Translations under genes and position numbers: made by a program
Shown here: piece after piece, positions 50,222 through 61,081 of the stretch
How positions within the stretch are numbered: the first letter of the stretch is position 1
Layout of the letters: the number at the start of each line of letters is the position of its first letter
Origin: Venturia oleaginea
Lineage: Eukaryota; Ascomycota; Dothideomycetes; Venturiales; Venturiaceae
Direction of reading: 5' to 3'
DNA length: 64,000 nucleotides
Assembly (NCBI GenBank): GCA_013176395.1
Contig: JABMLP010000009.1
Location: 1,116,001 to 1,180,000, forward strand
The notes under the pieces: generated by a model
Database searches by the model: none
The model's input: the letters and a program-made list of their open reading frames with translations, nothing else
Told to the model about the DNA's origin: nothing

Positions 50222-50768
50222 AGGTCAGCACACAGTTTTTGAAATGAAGATCAAAATTAAAAGCGCTTACGAATATTTTTCGGGAAATTCGACCTGCAAT
50301 TTCCAGGTATAGCTACTGCAAGAGAGGGGGCTCGATGCTGCGGCTTTTGTGGTGAACTTGATTTTGCGACGATTAAAACCTGGTTGCTGATGCTCTCACC
50401 CAGCTGCAGGTGAGAATCGTTGTGCGAAGTTCATGTGTTGGTACGATGTTGGTGGGTACTGACTGCCCTTCAAGCTTTTCCGACCCATCAATACCGTCCG
50501 ATGAACTTTGGTTTTCATGCGGCGTTATATACGTTCTTTTATAGCAACAACATTCTGCGACTGCTGCTGATGTTGTGATTTTTAAGATGAGAGTGTAGGC
50601 TTCGGCCATAAGAGTCCACTGGCTATGGTCGTACTGCATCTTTCGTTCTCATTTTTCTCAATGAGAGGAGCAAGACCTCAAATCGCGCGATTGACCCTGG
50701 CTCTCTTTTCAGCCACATATCAAGCAGGTCAATCACCAATGTAACTCCTCCAATTTAGCAATTGCCTA
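50222..50768. other. Intergenic region between two F-box-like genes
   Basis: Non-coding by eye. An 88-codon minus frame (50373-50639) shows no motif. Confidence 0.5.
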
Positions 50769-51532
50769 TCACCTATCCTTCACCTGGACCTCTTCTTTCC
50801 ACTTCAGACGCCAGTAAGTAGACCCCCCTGTCCTATCTTCCAATGCCTTCAACTCATACTTCAGGTGAGCTGGCAACATTTTCTGTTCATAGTTTATGTA
50901 GCGAGAAATAACCACTACGATTTTCTGGAGCTTTGGTAAGGTGCCGAGATGTTTCCAACCTGCCTCGAATATTGGTGCCGTGCCGTGCCCATGAGCCTTT
51001 TTCCGAACTCGGCGCCGCCTTGAGACCATACTTTCACGGTTTTGAGGTTCGATGAGCCACGAAGAGCATTTCCAAGCTGCTTGAAAGCCTTGTTCAAGCA
51101 AATTGTCTCTTTAGGTGAGGACGTTGTATGGTAGGTACCCTGGTACATGGACGCGGCATATTGTCATCGTCCTTTGAAACCGAAGAGGGAGAGGTTTGGC
51201 GGAGCCTAAGGAAGCAGCTGAATTTGGAGTAGTTTTTTTAGTCTGAATCCAGTCAGACGCTCCCATTTCCAGTCCACTTGTTTATTGGCGAAGAATTGGG
51301 ACATGAAAGTTTCCAGGAACTCGTAGTCAATTTGCTTGCTGACCAAACAGAGTTTGTAACTGGTGACGATGGCGCTGAGAGAATGCGTCCTTGGTTCAAA
51401 ATTTGAGGCTAACTCGTCCATGATTGCTTCTCTGTATACCTTGTCTCTGGCTTCACGTGGGAGATCGAGAAATCCTACTCTGTCGGTATCTCGGTGGAGG
51501 GCTCGTGGATACAGAGGAGGCTCTCTGAACAC
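50769..51532 (-). pseudogene. F-box-like protein gene, interrupted or multi-exon
   Basis: The N-terminal frame (51532-51206) reads YPRALHRDTDRVGFLDLP, then a REARDKVYREAI F-box-like segment, and KLCLVSKQIDYEFLETF. Downstream, related coding continues in two other frames: 51148-50915 with ALRGSSNLKTVKVW, and 51101-50769 with HLGTLPKLQKIVVVISRYI. Such proteins are typically 250-350 residues and intron-poor, so frame breaks are likely. Two unrecognised introns would also explain it. Function is unknown. These families are usually highly variable between strains. Confidence 0.5.
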
Positions 51533-51892
51533 GTCAATGAGACGGATAACGCGAGGAATTTCTGTTACAGATAGTTAGCGACTAACCAGTTCTCGGTGGA
51601 AGACAAAAAGTGAGGTGCTGTGTACAGGCGGGGGTGACTGTAGCGAGATGCTGGAGGGAAGTTATGTTCCAATCTAACTTATCAACACACTGGAATATGT
51701 ACCCACACATAACGCTCTATAATAGTGTCTAGTGAGCACCGTGCACTCAAGAACAGATGTCCGTTCTGTCGGTCTCTATCAGTGTCTACAACCGGCGAGT
51801 TGAGCTGACGAACGATCTCAAAAGAATTGGAACGTTACAAAAAACACAAGAGTAAGCTATACCAAATTAACCTATAAAGGTATTTGCTAGCC

Positions 51893-52345
51893 TTAAAGTA
51901 ACGCAGCAGCATCCCCCTTATTCGGCATAATAAACAACCTCAACCCATCCTTATCCTTCTTCGGCAATCTCCCAGCTCCAATATTCGTCTGCAAAGCCTG
52001 TTGCAACAACTTTGGTTTCCCAAGCCCAAAATCCCTCTCACTCCTCCATTTCGTAAAATCCCCCTCCTTCGTCCCACTCTTGACATTTTTATTCGCCTCC
52101 TGCTGCACCGCAATAGCCGTGTATGGCAACGCCTACCTCCCATAAGGATAATCATGTCCAGTGTATAACTTATACTCACCTGGCATGGAAAGCAATTTCT
52201 TAGTGCTGGAGAAGAGATCAGGTGTGTGGCCGGGGAGATGAACGACTTTTGCTGTGATATCGCCTGTGTGCCTTATCTGCCATAATGCTGTTGTCGGCGA
52301 GGTTGTGTCGTGGTGGAGGTGAGAAAGAGGTCGCCGTTCAACCGA
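51893..52345 (-). pseudogene. ETHE1-like metallo-beta-lactamase-fold relic
   Basis: On the minus strand VVHLPGHTPD (metal-binding His) runs in frame into LFSSTKKLLSMPGEYKLYTG and HDYPYGR (another metal-binding His). An in-frame TAG then interrupts it (52133-52135) before PYTAIAVQQEANKNVKSGT, the usual C-terminal part of this family. The roughly 40 residues that normally separate HTPD from the later His, including the bridging Asp, are missing, and no N-terminal HxHxDH motif is seen. I read this as a deleted and nonsense-mutated gene. Intact relatives are persulfide dioxygenase-like or glyoxalase II-like hydrolases. It faces the sulfur transporter gene 52552-53612. Confidence 0.75.
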
Positions 52346-52551
52346 GCTCGGCGTCTCCCCTGCCTCTCAGATGTACCAACGCTAAATTTCAAGCTAACCG
52401 GTGATCAACAACGGGCTTTCTAGGGGCGTCATTCCAATGAATTTATCAGCTCGGTACCCCTTGGAAGAGATGTGCAAAAGCATCTATCTTCCCACGTATA
52501 GATATCCTCAAGATACTACACATCTTCCATAGACATTCTTTTTGACTAGAC

Positions 52552-53612
52552 ATGTCTTCAACTATCACAATTGCGGCCTCTGGCGCAGTTTTTGGTGGAG
52601 CCCTGCTTGCGGCTGGTGTAACAGCACCCTCAGTTGTCATTGGACAGATGAAATTGGAACACTTGCATATGCTCAAGGTTTTTGTCGTTGGGAGTGCAAG
52701 TAGTGCGTACGTATAAATTTTTCAAGCGAGCTCGTGTAATGAGTGCCTCCAAATTTTCAACTCAAATCAAACTAACGAATCCAAAGCCTAGTCCTAAGAG
52801 GTCTGCAACGAGCAGGCTACATACTCAAAGCCCGTACTCCAACCAATCTAGGCTGGCTCGGACCATACGATGGTAATATCATAGGCGGCCTCCTAATCGG
52901 AATCGGGATGACCCTCACGGGCTCCTGTCCAGGCACAGTCTTCGCCCAACTCGGCAGCGGCGTCCCCGGCAGTCCCCTCGTCCTAGCCGGCGGAATCCTA
53001 GGCGGCATACTCTACACCGCCGTCTCCAAGAACCTCAAACCGAAAATAGCAAAAGACGCTGAACCCCCTACTCTCCTAACGATCCCACAGAAAACAGGAC
53101 TGAACGCAAATATCATGCTTCTTCTATTCGAAGCTCTCTGCGCCACTATGGTCGTCCTCGCAAACAACCTGTTACCCCACATAGAACTCCGTCTAAACCC
53201 ACTCCTCGGCGGCCTCCTAATTGGCATCTCCCAACTCACCTCCGTCCTACTAACAAAAAATACCCTAGGAATATCCGCCTCCTACGAAGAAGCTGGGAAA
53301 TGGTTTTGGAAACTCGTCAGACCATCCAACGAACACGTGTCCAGTAATTCCATGATTTTTGCTTTGGGGACAACAGCGGGTAGTTTTGCCGTTTCGAGGG
53401 CATTGCCGGGATGGGTTCTGAGGGATGGGTTGGCGCTTTCGTCGGGGAGATTGGTGGGGGGTGGGGCTGTGATGGCGTTTGGGTCGAGGTTGGGGATGGG
53501 GTGTACGTCTGGTCATGGGATTAGTGGGATGGCTTTGTTGGGGGTGTCGAGTGTTGTTTCTGTTGTTTCGATGTTTGTGGGGGGAATGTTGATGGCTGCA
53601 TTGATAGGGTGA
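52552..53612 (+). CDS. YeeE/YedE-family sulfur (thiosulfate) transporter
   Basis: An integral membrane protein of the sulf_transp (DUF395) family. Bacterial relatives take up thiosulfate or related sulfur species. Two exons fit: 52552-52706 and 52787-53612. The 80 nt intron has a CTAAC branch point 10 bases before the acceptor. The product has 326 residues and about nine hydrophobic segments. Both signature loops are present: GMTLTGSCPGTVFAQLGSG in the first half and GSRLGMGCTSGHGISG in the second, each with the conserved Cys thought to relay sulfur. The two-fold repeat is that of a fused pair of bacterial half-domains. Its divergent neighbour is the metallo-beta-lactamase relic, a pairing that in bacteria marks sulfide/persulfide detoxification operons. 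Confidence 0.9.
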
Positions 53613-54177
53613 AGTAGTTTTAGATTTGAAAGTGTGTGGGTTCGATACACCCAGTAGGATTAAAGATTATTGATCGTTAAGCATTTGGGTGCACTTTGAT
53701 GTTTCGTAGCCTATATCAGAATCTTTTGATGTCGCTCCTTCTTCGAACAATAGACAGATGTGCATCAATAATTTTCCTCTTCGAAATACCAGAAGTTCTC
53801 CCAGTATGGAAGTCCACCGCCTACACATTATATCAACGACAGCATGTATTCCCCCCGGCAATAAACACCCCACAATCCATCCTCACTTCCTTAGTATTAA
53901 GAAGAGAAATATCCTTCATCGACCCCGGAACCATCATATCCCCACCTGAATCAATGATCTCGCTAGTATGAATACAGTCTGCCCTCCTCTTACATTCCAC
54001 TCTCCCACAGCCAACACCTTCTATATCATCAAGGAGTTGCGTATACTTTCGCTTGACACGCCGTCCCTGGCTGAATGGACAAGCGAGTACAAAAATCGGT
54101 AGGAACCGTTCTTCGTCGGTATTATTGTTGAGTAAGCCCATGATATCGCTTCGCTCAGCATCTGAGGAGACGATTGT
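53613..54177. other. Intergenic region after the sulfur transporter gene
   Basis: No supported gene. A 102-codon minus frame at 53833-54141 has several Cys residues and reads like coding sequence, but I do not recognise it and it does not extend. Confidence 0.4.
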
Positions 54178-54218
54178 ACTCCATGACGTGGATTGGGGAT
54201 CTGAAGTACACTTTGCGT
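54178..54218 (+). repeat. 41-bp inverted repeat, left copy
   Basis: It begins ACTCCATGACGTGGATTGGG and is the perfect reverse complement of 54329-54369, 110 bp away. Confidence 0.9.
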
Positions 54219-54270
54219 CAGCAATGAGCGCTCCACTTCACCCCACCCCACTTCCCCGCTGGCTGGGAAT

Positions 54271-54437
54271 GATTAACCTCAAATCCCGGGCCGCACCAGC
54301 AATCTTTACTTCACCTCGACATCAGCTCACGCAAAGTGTACTTCAGATCCCCAATCCACGTCATGGAGTCTCAGATCGGAGCTGATGTCGAGGGGAAGTA
54401 GCGATTGCTGACGCGGGGCCGAGATCAGAGGTTAATC
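54271..54437. mobile_element. Foldback (MITE-like) element, about 167 bp
   Basis: Two 58 bp arms (54271-54328 and 54380-54437) are imperfect inverted repeats. They begin GATTAACCTC and end CCTCGACATCAGCTC, with about 10 mismatches. The 51 bp centre contains the 41-bp sequence that also occurs inverted at 54178-54218. No coding capacity exists. TTAA or TA near both ends could be a target duplication, but the symmetric flanks leave this open. A hairpin-forming non-autonomous element is the simplest reading. Confidence 0.65.
54329..54369 (-). repeat. 41-bp inverted repeat, right copy
   Basis: It lies between the two arms of the foldback element and matches 54178-54218 in reverse without mismatch. 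Confidence 0.9.
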
Positions 54438-55577
54438 GTGCTCATTGCTGGGATATGAGGGTACCGAGGGAACAGCGAGATGGGTATCAACTGTATCCGT
54501 ACTGTCGAGTAAATTATATATGATATGTAGGGGTGATGGGTGAAGTAAAGTGTCGAAAAGAGTCGCTGCAGTAAACTTCGGGTGAAGACCGTCGTGATAA
54601 CCACTGCCAAGACTATCTGTTAGCAGCGAGAGGGCAAGAAAATTGTAATGGTGTCGAGTTTCGGCTGCAATTGGAACCGGGTTTGATCCTCTTCCCACGG
54701 CGCACTAACTGGAGGTATTCGAGCTCTCGTGAACCAGAATGGGCCGTTTTTTTGGGATGCCTCGTGGATATAGGGGACGAAGAAGTACTGCAACTGATTT
54801 GTAAACTATCAACGACGATGTTGTTGATATTTGAGCTGGAAAATGTAATTGTGGAATAAGTTTGTGCGGTAGTCCGTAATCGAGGTTGTTTGGAGGCGAG
54901 AGCCGCTGCTAAAATAGTCAGTGGTACGAGTCAATTACGCAAGATTGGCAATTGCATGTTTTGTGAAGTGACCATGTAGCTGGGAACTTGTTTGCCATTT
55001 TCATCCATATGTAACCGCGTGCAAACCTCCTCGAGTCTGAACAAACTTGAGCATCTTGTTTTCGGAATGCGGCGAGCAACGGGAACCAATCGTGTAGATG
55101 AAGTTTGCTTCACCAACCGAGAATGTATCGTTAGGTCCTCTCTCGAGTTTCACCACTGTTATGGAATGTAAATCATCGATGGCACAAAGTGAGCTTGACC
55201 TGAAAAAGCAAACTCGTGAGGGCATAGTGGTCTCATTGATTCACGCCCGCCAAGGATCAACGCACTTGATTGTAAGACCTGAAAATCGCGATCGATCTCG
55301 ACAAGTTTCTGGCAATATCAGGAGAGATTATGGCCAGAAATTTATCAATATTGATCCTAAGTTGATAGACTACTATTGTAACGTTCGATTGCTATTATCC
55401 CCAGGCTCGAGCGGGTATGAATAGAAGAGACCATTATGAGGGCTTCAAACTCGAGTGACGAACACGATCGCCAAGCTAATGAACTGGCAACTGACGAGCT
55501 TACAAGAAAATCTAATGAGCCGTGGTCCTGGTGTATGACCAAATCAGTTCTGCGCTACTTCGCCTAATACTTTACCA
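54438..55577. other. Intergenic region before the P450 gene 3' end
   Basis: I see no gene in these 1.1 kb. Short frames on both strands have no recognisable motif. Confidence 0.5.
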
Positions 55578-57503
55578 CTAACGAGATCGTTCAACAATGC
55601 GAACAAACATCTCTGACTGGAAAAAGAAACCGTTTCTGTTATAGCACTTCCATCCTTTAAGCGGATCGATAAGTGAAACGTCATAACGACGGAAAATCTA
55701 AGACGGTAAGCATAGAACAATATAAGATCTGGTTGAACATACCCCTCCAAGCACCTTGCCCAGCTCGAGCATAGCGATAGGTTTTCCAAGACATTGATAC
55801 TTTCCGTACCCAAAGATGAGGTCAGTTGCCTTACGCATTGTTGCAGCTTGCTCTTCTGTGGCTTCTAGCCAACGTTCCGGTCGGAATACATCGACGTCTT
55901 CGCCGAAGATAGCCGGATCTTTGTAAAAGTTCCATGCGCCATAGGCAATCTCGGTAACTCCTGGTATGAATTTGCCATGGATCATATCGCCTTCCGGAGG
56001 CACACGTTTGTTGAACAAGCCCGTTACTGGCGGAAATACTCGCAGGCCTTCGGCGATACATGCTTGTAGAAATGGTAGGTTCTTGGCTTCTTCGTCGGTG
56101 AGATATGGAAGTTGCAATTGCGCTTCATCAAGCTCGTCTTGGAGTTTTCGATAAACTTGCGGCTGAGTAAAGATGTACATAGCGATAGTGCGTAGAGATG
56201 TGACTGTCGTGTCTGTGCCAGCGACCACTTGGAGAACCGCTTCCTGCTCACATTGCTCTTGATCGAGACCATGGCTGATAAAAGAGCCCAGCATGTCGTT
56301 TCTCGAGACCTTGTCTGGCCCGAATCTCTGGTCAACAGTGCGCTTAGCAACACTAAAAGCCTCAATTAGCGAAATTTCTGACCAGGCTTGTCCTATTGAA
56401 GTAACTTCGTACGGGGTCTGTAGATCGGCCTCAAAAGCAAGATTATGTCCACTCAGTCTGCAACTTACCCTAACATATAGCCCAAACCTGTCTTGTCCGT
56501 ATGCTTAGGCATGGTATATTTTGCAATCCAAGGATGTTTGACAAGCTTAGCCATAGCAAGTATTGCAGAGAACCACTCAAACACAGGCAGCAATTCCTCT
56601 TGAGTTTTTATATAGCCATGAACGTCGTCATCGGCAAGCAAGAAGCCAAATGGTTCACGGAACGCAATATCCGTTATTACATCTGCTACAAAGTAGAGCA
56701 TAAGTCTTGAGATGTCCACAGGTCGAGATATACTTCTGGAGGATAGATACTTTGCTGAGATCAAATCGAATAGATCTAGTAGGCGGCCGTTGACACATAC
56801 TTCTAGATAGCCGTTGCCGAGGTCTGCTCCAGAGTACTTTCGCATATCTTAGCTGAGTTATATCGATGGTTGGAAGAGCAACTCACTCCTTGTGCCATCC
56901 GCGACTGTAAAGCGCTATGTCGCTCTTCATTCGTCTCTGAGAACAGGTGGTTTCTGGACGATTCAGGGATCATGTCAGACATCTTACTGTTTCAATATCC
57001 CTTGCCTGTCAATAGTGAACGACATCAAGTCGTACCACTAGGTTCTGTTCAGCGTGTTTCATCCTTGCATGATTGATATACATACCTGGCCCTTCTGGTA
57101 CGGCGATCGGACGGCGTTCATTCTCCTGATCAGCACGGGGTCATTCGTTATGAGAGTATTCGGATCTATTCTAGCCAGTGGTCCTATGCCCACCTTGTTA
57201 GCAAGGCGCCAAATCCAAAATGTCTCCCTAATTACCATATTTCTTGAGAACCGCGGCATGATCGAGATGCAACGTGTTTCTGGCCGTACTTATAATTGTC
57301 CATAAACGCGGGAAAATGCCTGCTATCCAAGGCCCAGGCACATGAGAGAGGCGATGATACTGTTTTGCGCGTTGAAAACAGATTTTGAGGCCAAAGAAGA
57401 AGACGAGAACGAGAAGAAGGAATGAAAGCGCCATCCTCTGATCCCATTTACAGTGGGAGCCAAAAGATACAAATAGACTCTTCAGCGTCCTGATGATGAG
57501 CAT
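55578..57503 (-). CDS. Cytochrome P450 monooxygenase, seven exons
   Basis: A membrane-anchored heme monooxygenase. Exons on the minus strand are 57503-57236, 57183-57086, 57037-57006, 56953-56887, 56836-56469, 56352-55743 and 55697-55578, giving 520 residues. A hydrophobic anchor (ALSFLLLVLVFFFGLKI) precedes the hinge VPGPW. Family motifs are KYGPLARIDPNTLIT, NEERHSALQSRMAQGYSG, the I-helix AGTDTT, ExxR in EGLRV, FRPERW and the heme loop FGYGKYQCLGK. The intron after the 32-nt third exon uses a GC donor (AG|GCAAGG, 57004-57005). This splice restores WYDLMSFTIDRNHLFSETNE with normal spacing. ATG 57434 directly before the anchor is an alternative start (497 residues). The substrate is unknown. 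The pattern resembles pisatin demethylase/benzoate hydroxylase-like fungal P450s. Confidence 0.88.
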
Positions 57504-58222
57504 CAGGTGGATGACCCATCAGATTGGGTTCTTCACCTGTACCTAAGTACCCTTTTGGAGTGATGGGCTTTTGGCGGAGGTGGACAATAAGTTGTACTTT
57601 GACTGCCTGATGCCAACAGGCGGTGCCAAAATGCGCTCAATCAGATGGTCAGACAGGCGCCTTGGATGTGCATTCAATTTCGGCTGCATGTAACTCTGCG
57701 GCGCAGTAGATAGGTACCGAGCGAAAAGCGGCCGGTTTTTTGACATACCTAAAAACAAGACAACTTTTAAGATAATTTAACCAAACCCAGAGATATACTT
57801 TGGAAAGCTATAGTTATTCTTACCAAGGGTCTTCTTAAGAGTTCCCGAGCCTTTTAGAATTTATTTTGAGCGTTTAGCTGTCGAAATCAATCAGGTTCGT
57901 CGCTAGGCTGTACGCAAAATCCGGCCGCTTTTGGCTCGCCCGATAGCTATCTCTTAAGGCTCCTGTATGTAGTCCTACACTAACAAGAAGGATCCGTTGG
58001 GTACTGCAGAGTGCATGTTGAGGTACCAGAATAAGCGCGAACAAGGTATGCAGTACTGCTGATTGGTGATGGTGTTAGGTCCCATTTGCGTTTGGTGCAT
58101 TCAAGGTCAAGGTCGAGTGGAAGAATTATATACACTAAGGAGCCCTCCAGCGGTAATTCAATGAGCACCCTACTGCTCAGTCTATGATGATGTGAATTAT
58201 TCAATATCGACAACAAACAACA
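57504..58222. promoter_or_regulatory. Divergent promoter of the P450 and CBP3 genes
   Basis: These 719 bp lie between two start codons. No coding region is supported. Several CTGATG/CATCAG motifs lie at the P450 side (57490-57520). Confidence 0.5.
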
Positions 58223-59285
58223 ATGGCTTCAAGATATACGTGTAGAACTTGCCTCAGAGCTTTGAGCTTGAAGAGTAGCTCAAATATTTCTGTGAGTACT
58301 AAATCCTTCTTCACACCTCTTAGTAGATAAAATCTAACTTCTGCGCAGCAAACCACTATTCGCAGCTCGAATCGAATTATCCTGCCCTCGCGATGCTTCA
58401 GCCTATCCGCTCGTCAATCAGCTGAAGCCCAGCCAGCTGTAGACAAGCCCTCGCTCACCGATGTCCCGAAACCAGCAGATTCTTTGGGCAAGGGAGACCT
58501 CCTCAAAGACGCGCCGCCAACTGTAAAACTGGCAAGTCAGTTGCGGAAAAGATTCAAGTCGACAACCGAGACATATGTGGCATATGGAAGCACAGAAACA
58601 CTCTACAAGGCTTGCGGTGCACAAGCTGAATACAAAATAGTGCGGGACAAAGATGGCATAGCACCCAGGACTGCAACAGGCGAGGAAATTGGAGAATCAG
58701 ATTCGTGGTGGTATCAAGGTATGTTTCTAACACTTCTACTGCATCACACAAGACTAATGTTGGTGACCAGACCTTGGACTTTCCTGCGCCTTCAATACTT
58801 GGGCTCAAGTAACCTTCCTTCACATGTACATTCTCACAGTTCGCATACGTCTCTTCCCAGCCGAGCACGCTCCAACCTGGCAACAACATCTCATAGACCA
58901 TTTCTCCTTCGCCGCCGAGCAAAAGATGGAGACACAGCACGCCATCACATCCGGCTCAATACGCTCCCGATATCTCAAGGATCTCTTCGTACAATGGCGA
59001 GGTATTTTGGCAGCCTATGACGAGGGTCTTGTTAAGGGAGACGCTGTCATGGCGGCTGCAGTGTGGAGGAATATTTTCAAGGGTGCAGAGGATGTTGATC
59101 CTGTGCATCTGGCTACGGTGGTCAGCTATTTGAGGAGAGAGATCGCAAGAGTCGGTGCTTTGTCCGATGACCTCATTGCGAATGGTGTCGTCGACTTTGG
59201 CGATCCCAGTGCTGAAGCAAGTGTTGTGGTTATGAAGAGCAAACTGATGGACGTCCCTTTCAAGGAAACTGGACCAGCAAAATAG
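58223..59285 (+). CDS. CBP3: Ubiquinol-cytochrome c reductase assembly factor Cbp3
   Basis: Cbp3 works with Cbp6 at the mitochondrial ribosome to bind newly made cytochrome b and start complex III assembly. Three exons fit: 58223-58291, 58349-58718 and 58771-59285, giving 317 residues. The first 60 residues are rich in Ser, Arg and Leu without acidic residues, as in a mitochondrial targeting sequence. The ubiquinol-cytochrome c chaperone domain follows, with FNTWAQVTFLHMYILTVRIR, then LIDHFSFAAEQKM and YLKDLFVQWRGILAAYDEGL. The start in exon 1 is fixed by an in-phase donor TCT|GTGAGT. The second intron interrupts the motif WWYQ-DLGL. Confidence 0.92.
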
Positions 59286-59841
59286 GGCCAGCCATATATA
59301 TTGTATAATGTAAGAACCGGGTTCGCACACAACATCAATGAATATAAAGAATCGTCATTCCATGCCACTCACTTCGCTCGACCTTGGTACAATTTGCGAA
59401 AATTGGTATCCAGGATAAAGAAACAATCGTGATTGTGACGACAAGAGGCCTAGGAGCTTACCAGTCATGATTCAAAAAGGAGCGCACACAATCAAACCCT
59501 GGCCTCATAGCATTGTAGGCTTCGAAGAAAGACTTTGATACGCACAGTAAGTGGTTACACATTTTCGGTATGTTTGATCCATCCATCATCTATCCATCAA
59601 CAGCTGACTGTAACCAATGCCCCTAGAAGCTGTCTCTCCAGATAACCCAAATCCTGCGCTACATAACACCTTTTCCAAAATTCGCTCCATGGGGTATCTC
59701 GCTCCTCATAACTCATATCCATCATAGGCCCTCAAGAATAATTGGCCTTTCCGCTTGTCGCCGCGTCGTGCATCTTTGACCTGCGGCAGCGAAAAGTCAA
59801 GCGTCTATTTGGCGATTGGTTGCGTGGAATAGATCATACAG
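59286..59841. other. Intergenic region after CBP3
   Basis: No supported gene in these 556 bp. The first 60 bases are likely 3' untranslated sequence of CBP3. Confidence 0.5.
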
Positions 59842-60935
59842 TTACCGGATGGGAAGGTGAAGACGTGGACATATGTGCTGATGAGGGCGGTTGGGAGGGC
59901 GACGGGGGGGATCGAGGTCGTGGCAGATGTCGATGGTGCCTGTGATTTTGAGATTTTGGGTGGGTGGTGCGAAGTGCACGTTGATATCCGAGGTGGCGTC
60001 CTCTTCGCTGAGATTGACGAGGGTGAATTGGAAGGTTTCTTCCTCTTCCAGATCGTCCTCTTTTGCGTCCAAGGTTGGTGCGATGCTGGCCATGAGCTCG
60101 TCGTACTTCGCTGCTTTGGACGCTGAGAGGGAAATCTTCTCCTTGTTGGAGATGGTGCTTGGGTATCCGCTGCAGTCGGTAATCTCCTCGACTGAGCAGT
60201 TCATTGATTCATACCGTCCATCGTCTTTGTCCAACCAAGCAACAACTCGTTGAACGAAGTCGTCTTAATCCTCAGGCTCCAAAGTCTTCTCCAATAAATC
60301 AGAACCAGAGAGATATATCACCCCTACCTCACAGTTCATAGCATCCTCCTAGCGCGTGCGTCCATAGACCTGCTCGAAATTGAGAAATGCCTTGTTCTCC
60401 ACGCAATAGAGCACAACATAGTCTTTCGAATCGCGAATATCGGATCCACAGGCGAACCTCCTGCATTCCTCAACGTGGCTTGCCTTTCCCCTTCGAACAA
60501 GTTGTTGTTCCGCCGTGTATTATGCATAGGTGCTTCCTCCCGTCACCAAAATCATCAAGTTGGTTCAGCAAATCGTCGTATTCCCCTTGGAAAACGACGA
60601 CATCGCGTTGATCTTGGGTGAAACCGCGATGGCTCGCAAAGTCTTCGAGTTCCGCCTTGGAACCGAGGAATAACTTTGATACGTGAATTTCTGCCCCACG
60701 ACCTGTGGTAAGCTCATGCTGTGCTCGCTCGCAGGGATCGAACTCATCAGTCTCAACCGCGGCAGAAAGCAGTAACGGGCGCAGTCGAGTAAAACACATC
60801 CTTCGAACGAACGCGCAAACTTGGAAATATCAATTTCAAATCGATACTTAGCATGTTCGTTCTCAAGATCCTTCATATCAACGATCCCCGTCTCAGTATC
60901 CGCGTTTAGTTGTTGAGCAAGCAGTCGAAGAGATT
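59842..60935 (-). pseudogene. Fragmented unknown gene
   Basis: The minus strand shows coding-like segments in several frames. One reads TGIVDMKDLENEHAKYRFEI and continues with DISKFARSFEGC near 60876-60800. The next (60799-60470) contains SKLFLGSKAELEDFASHRGF and QGEYDDLLNQLDDFGDGRKH. A further segment reads DSKDYVVLYCVENKAFLNFE near 60430-60370, and an acidic frame lies at 60234-59842. Frame changes occur without good splice pairs, so decay is more likely than introns. I recognise no family. Confidence 0.35.
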
Positions 60936-61081
60936 TGCTTCGCGGGTAGGAGCTAAATTGGAGGGAGATACTATTTGCCAGACCAAGTCATCGCAGAGAC
61001 ATGACCACAAAGTCAGACAGAGACATTCTCACCTCGCGAAAGAACAGCACGTAGTTAAAACCTCAATTACTTGTCCTAATA

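Noticed and set aside
52150..52185. GTGAGT donor inside the metallo-beta-lactamase relic as a real intron start
   Set aside because: Reading through it gives the conserved YKLYTGHDYP segment, which must be coding in this family.
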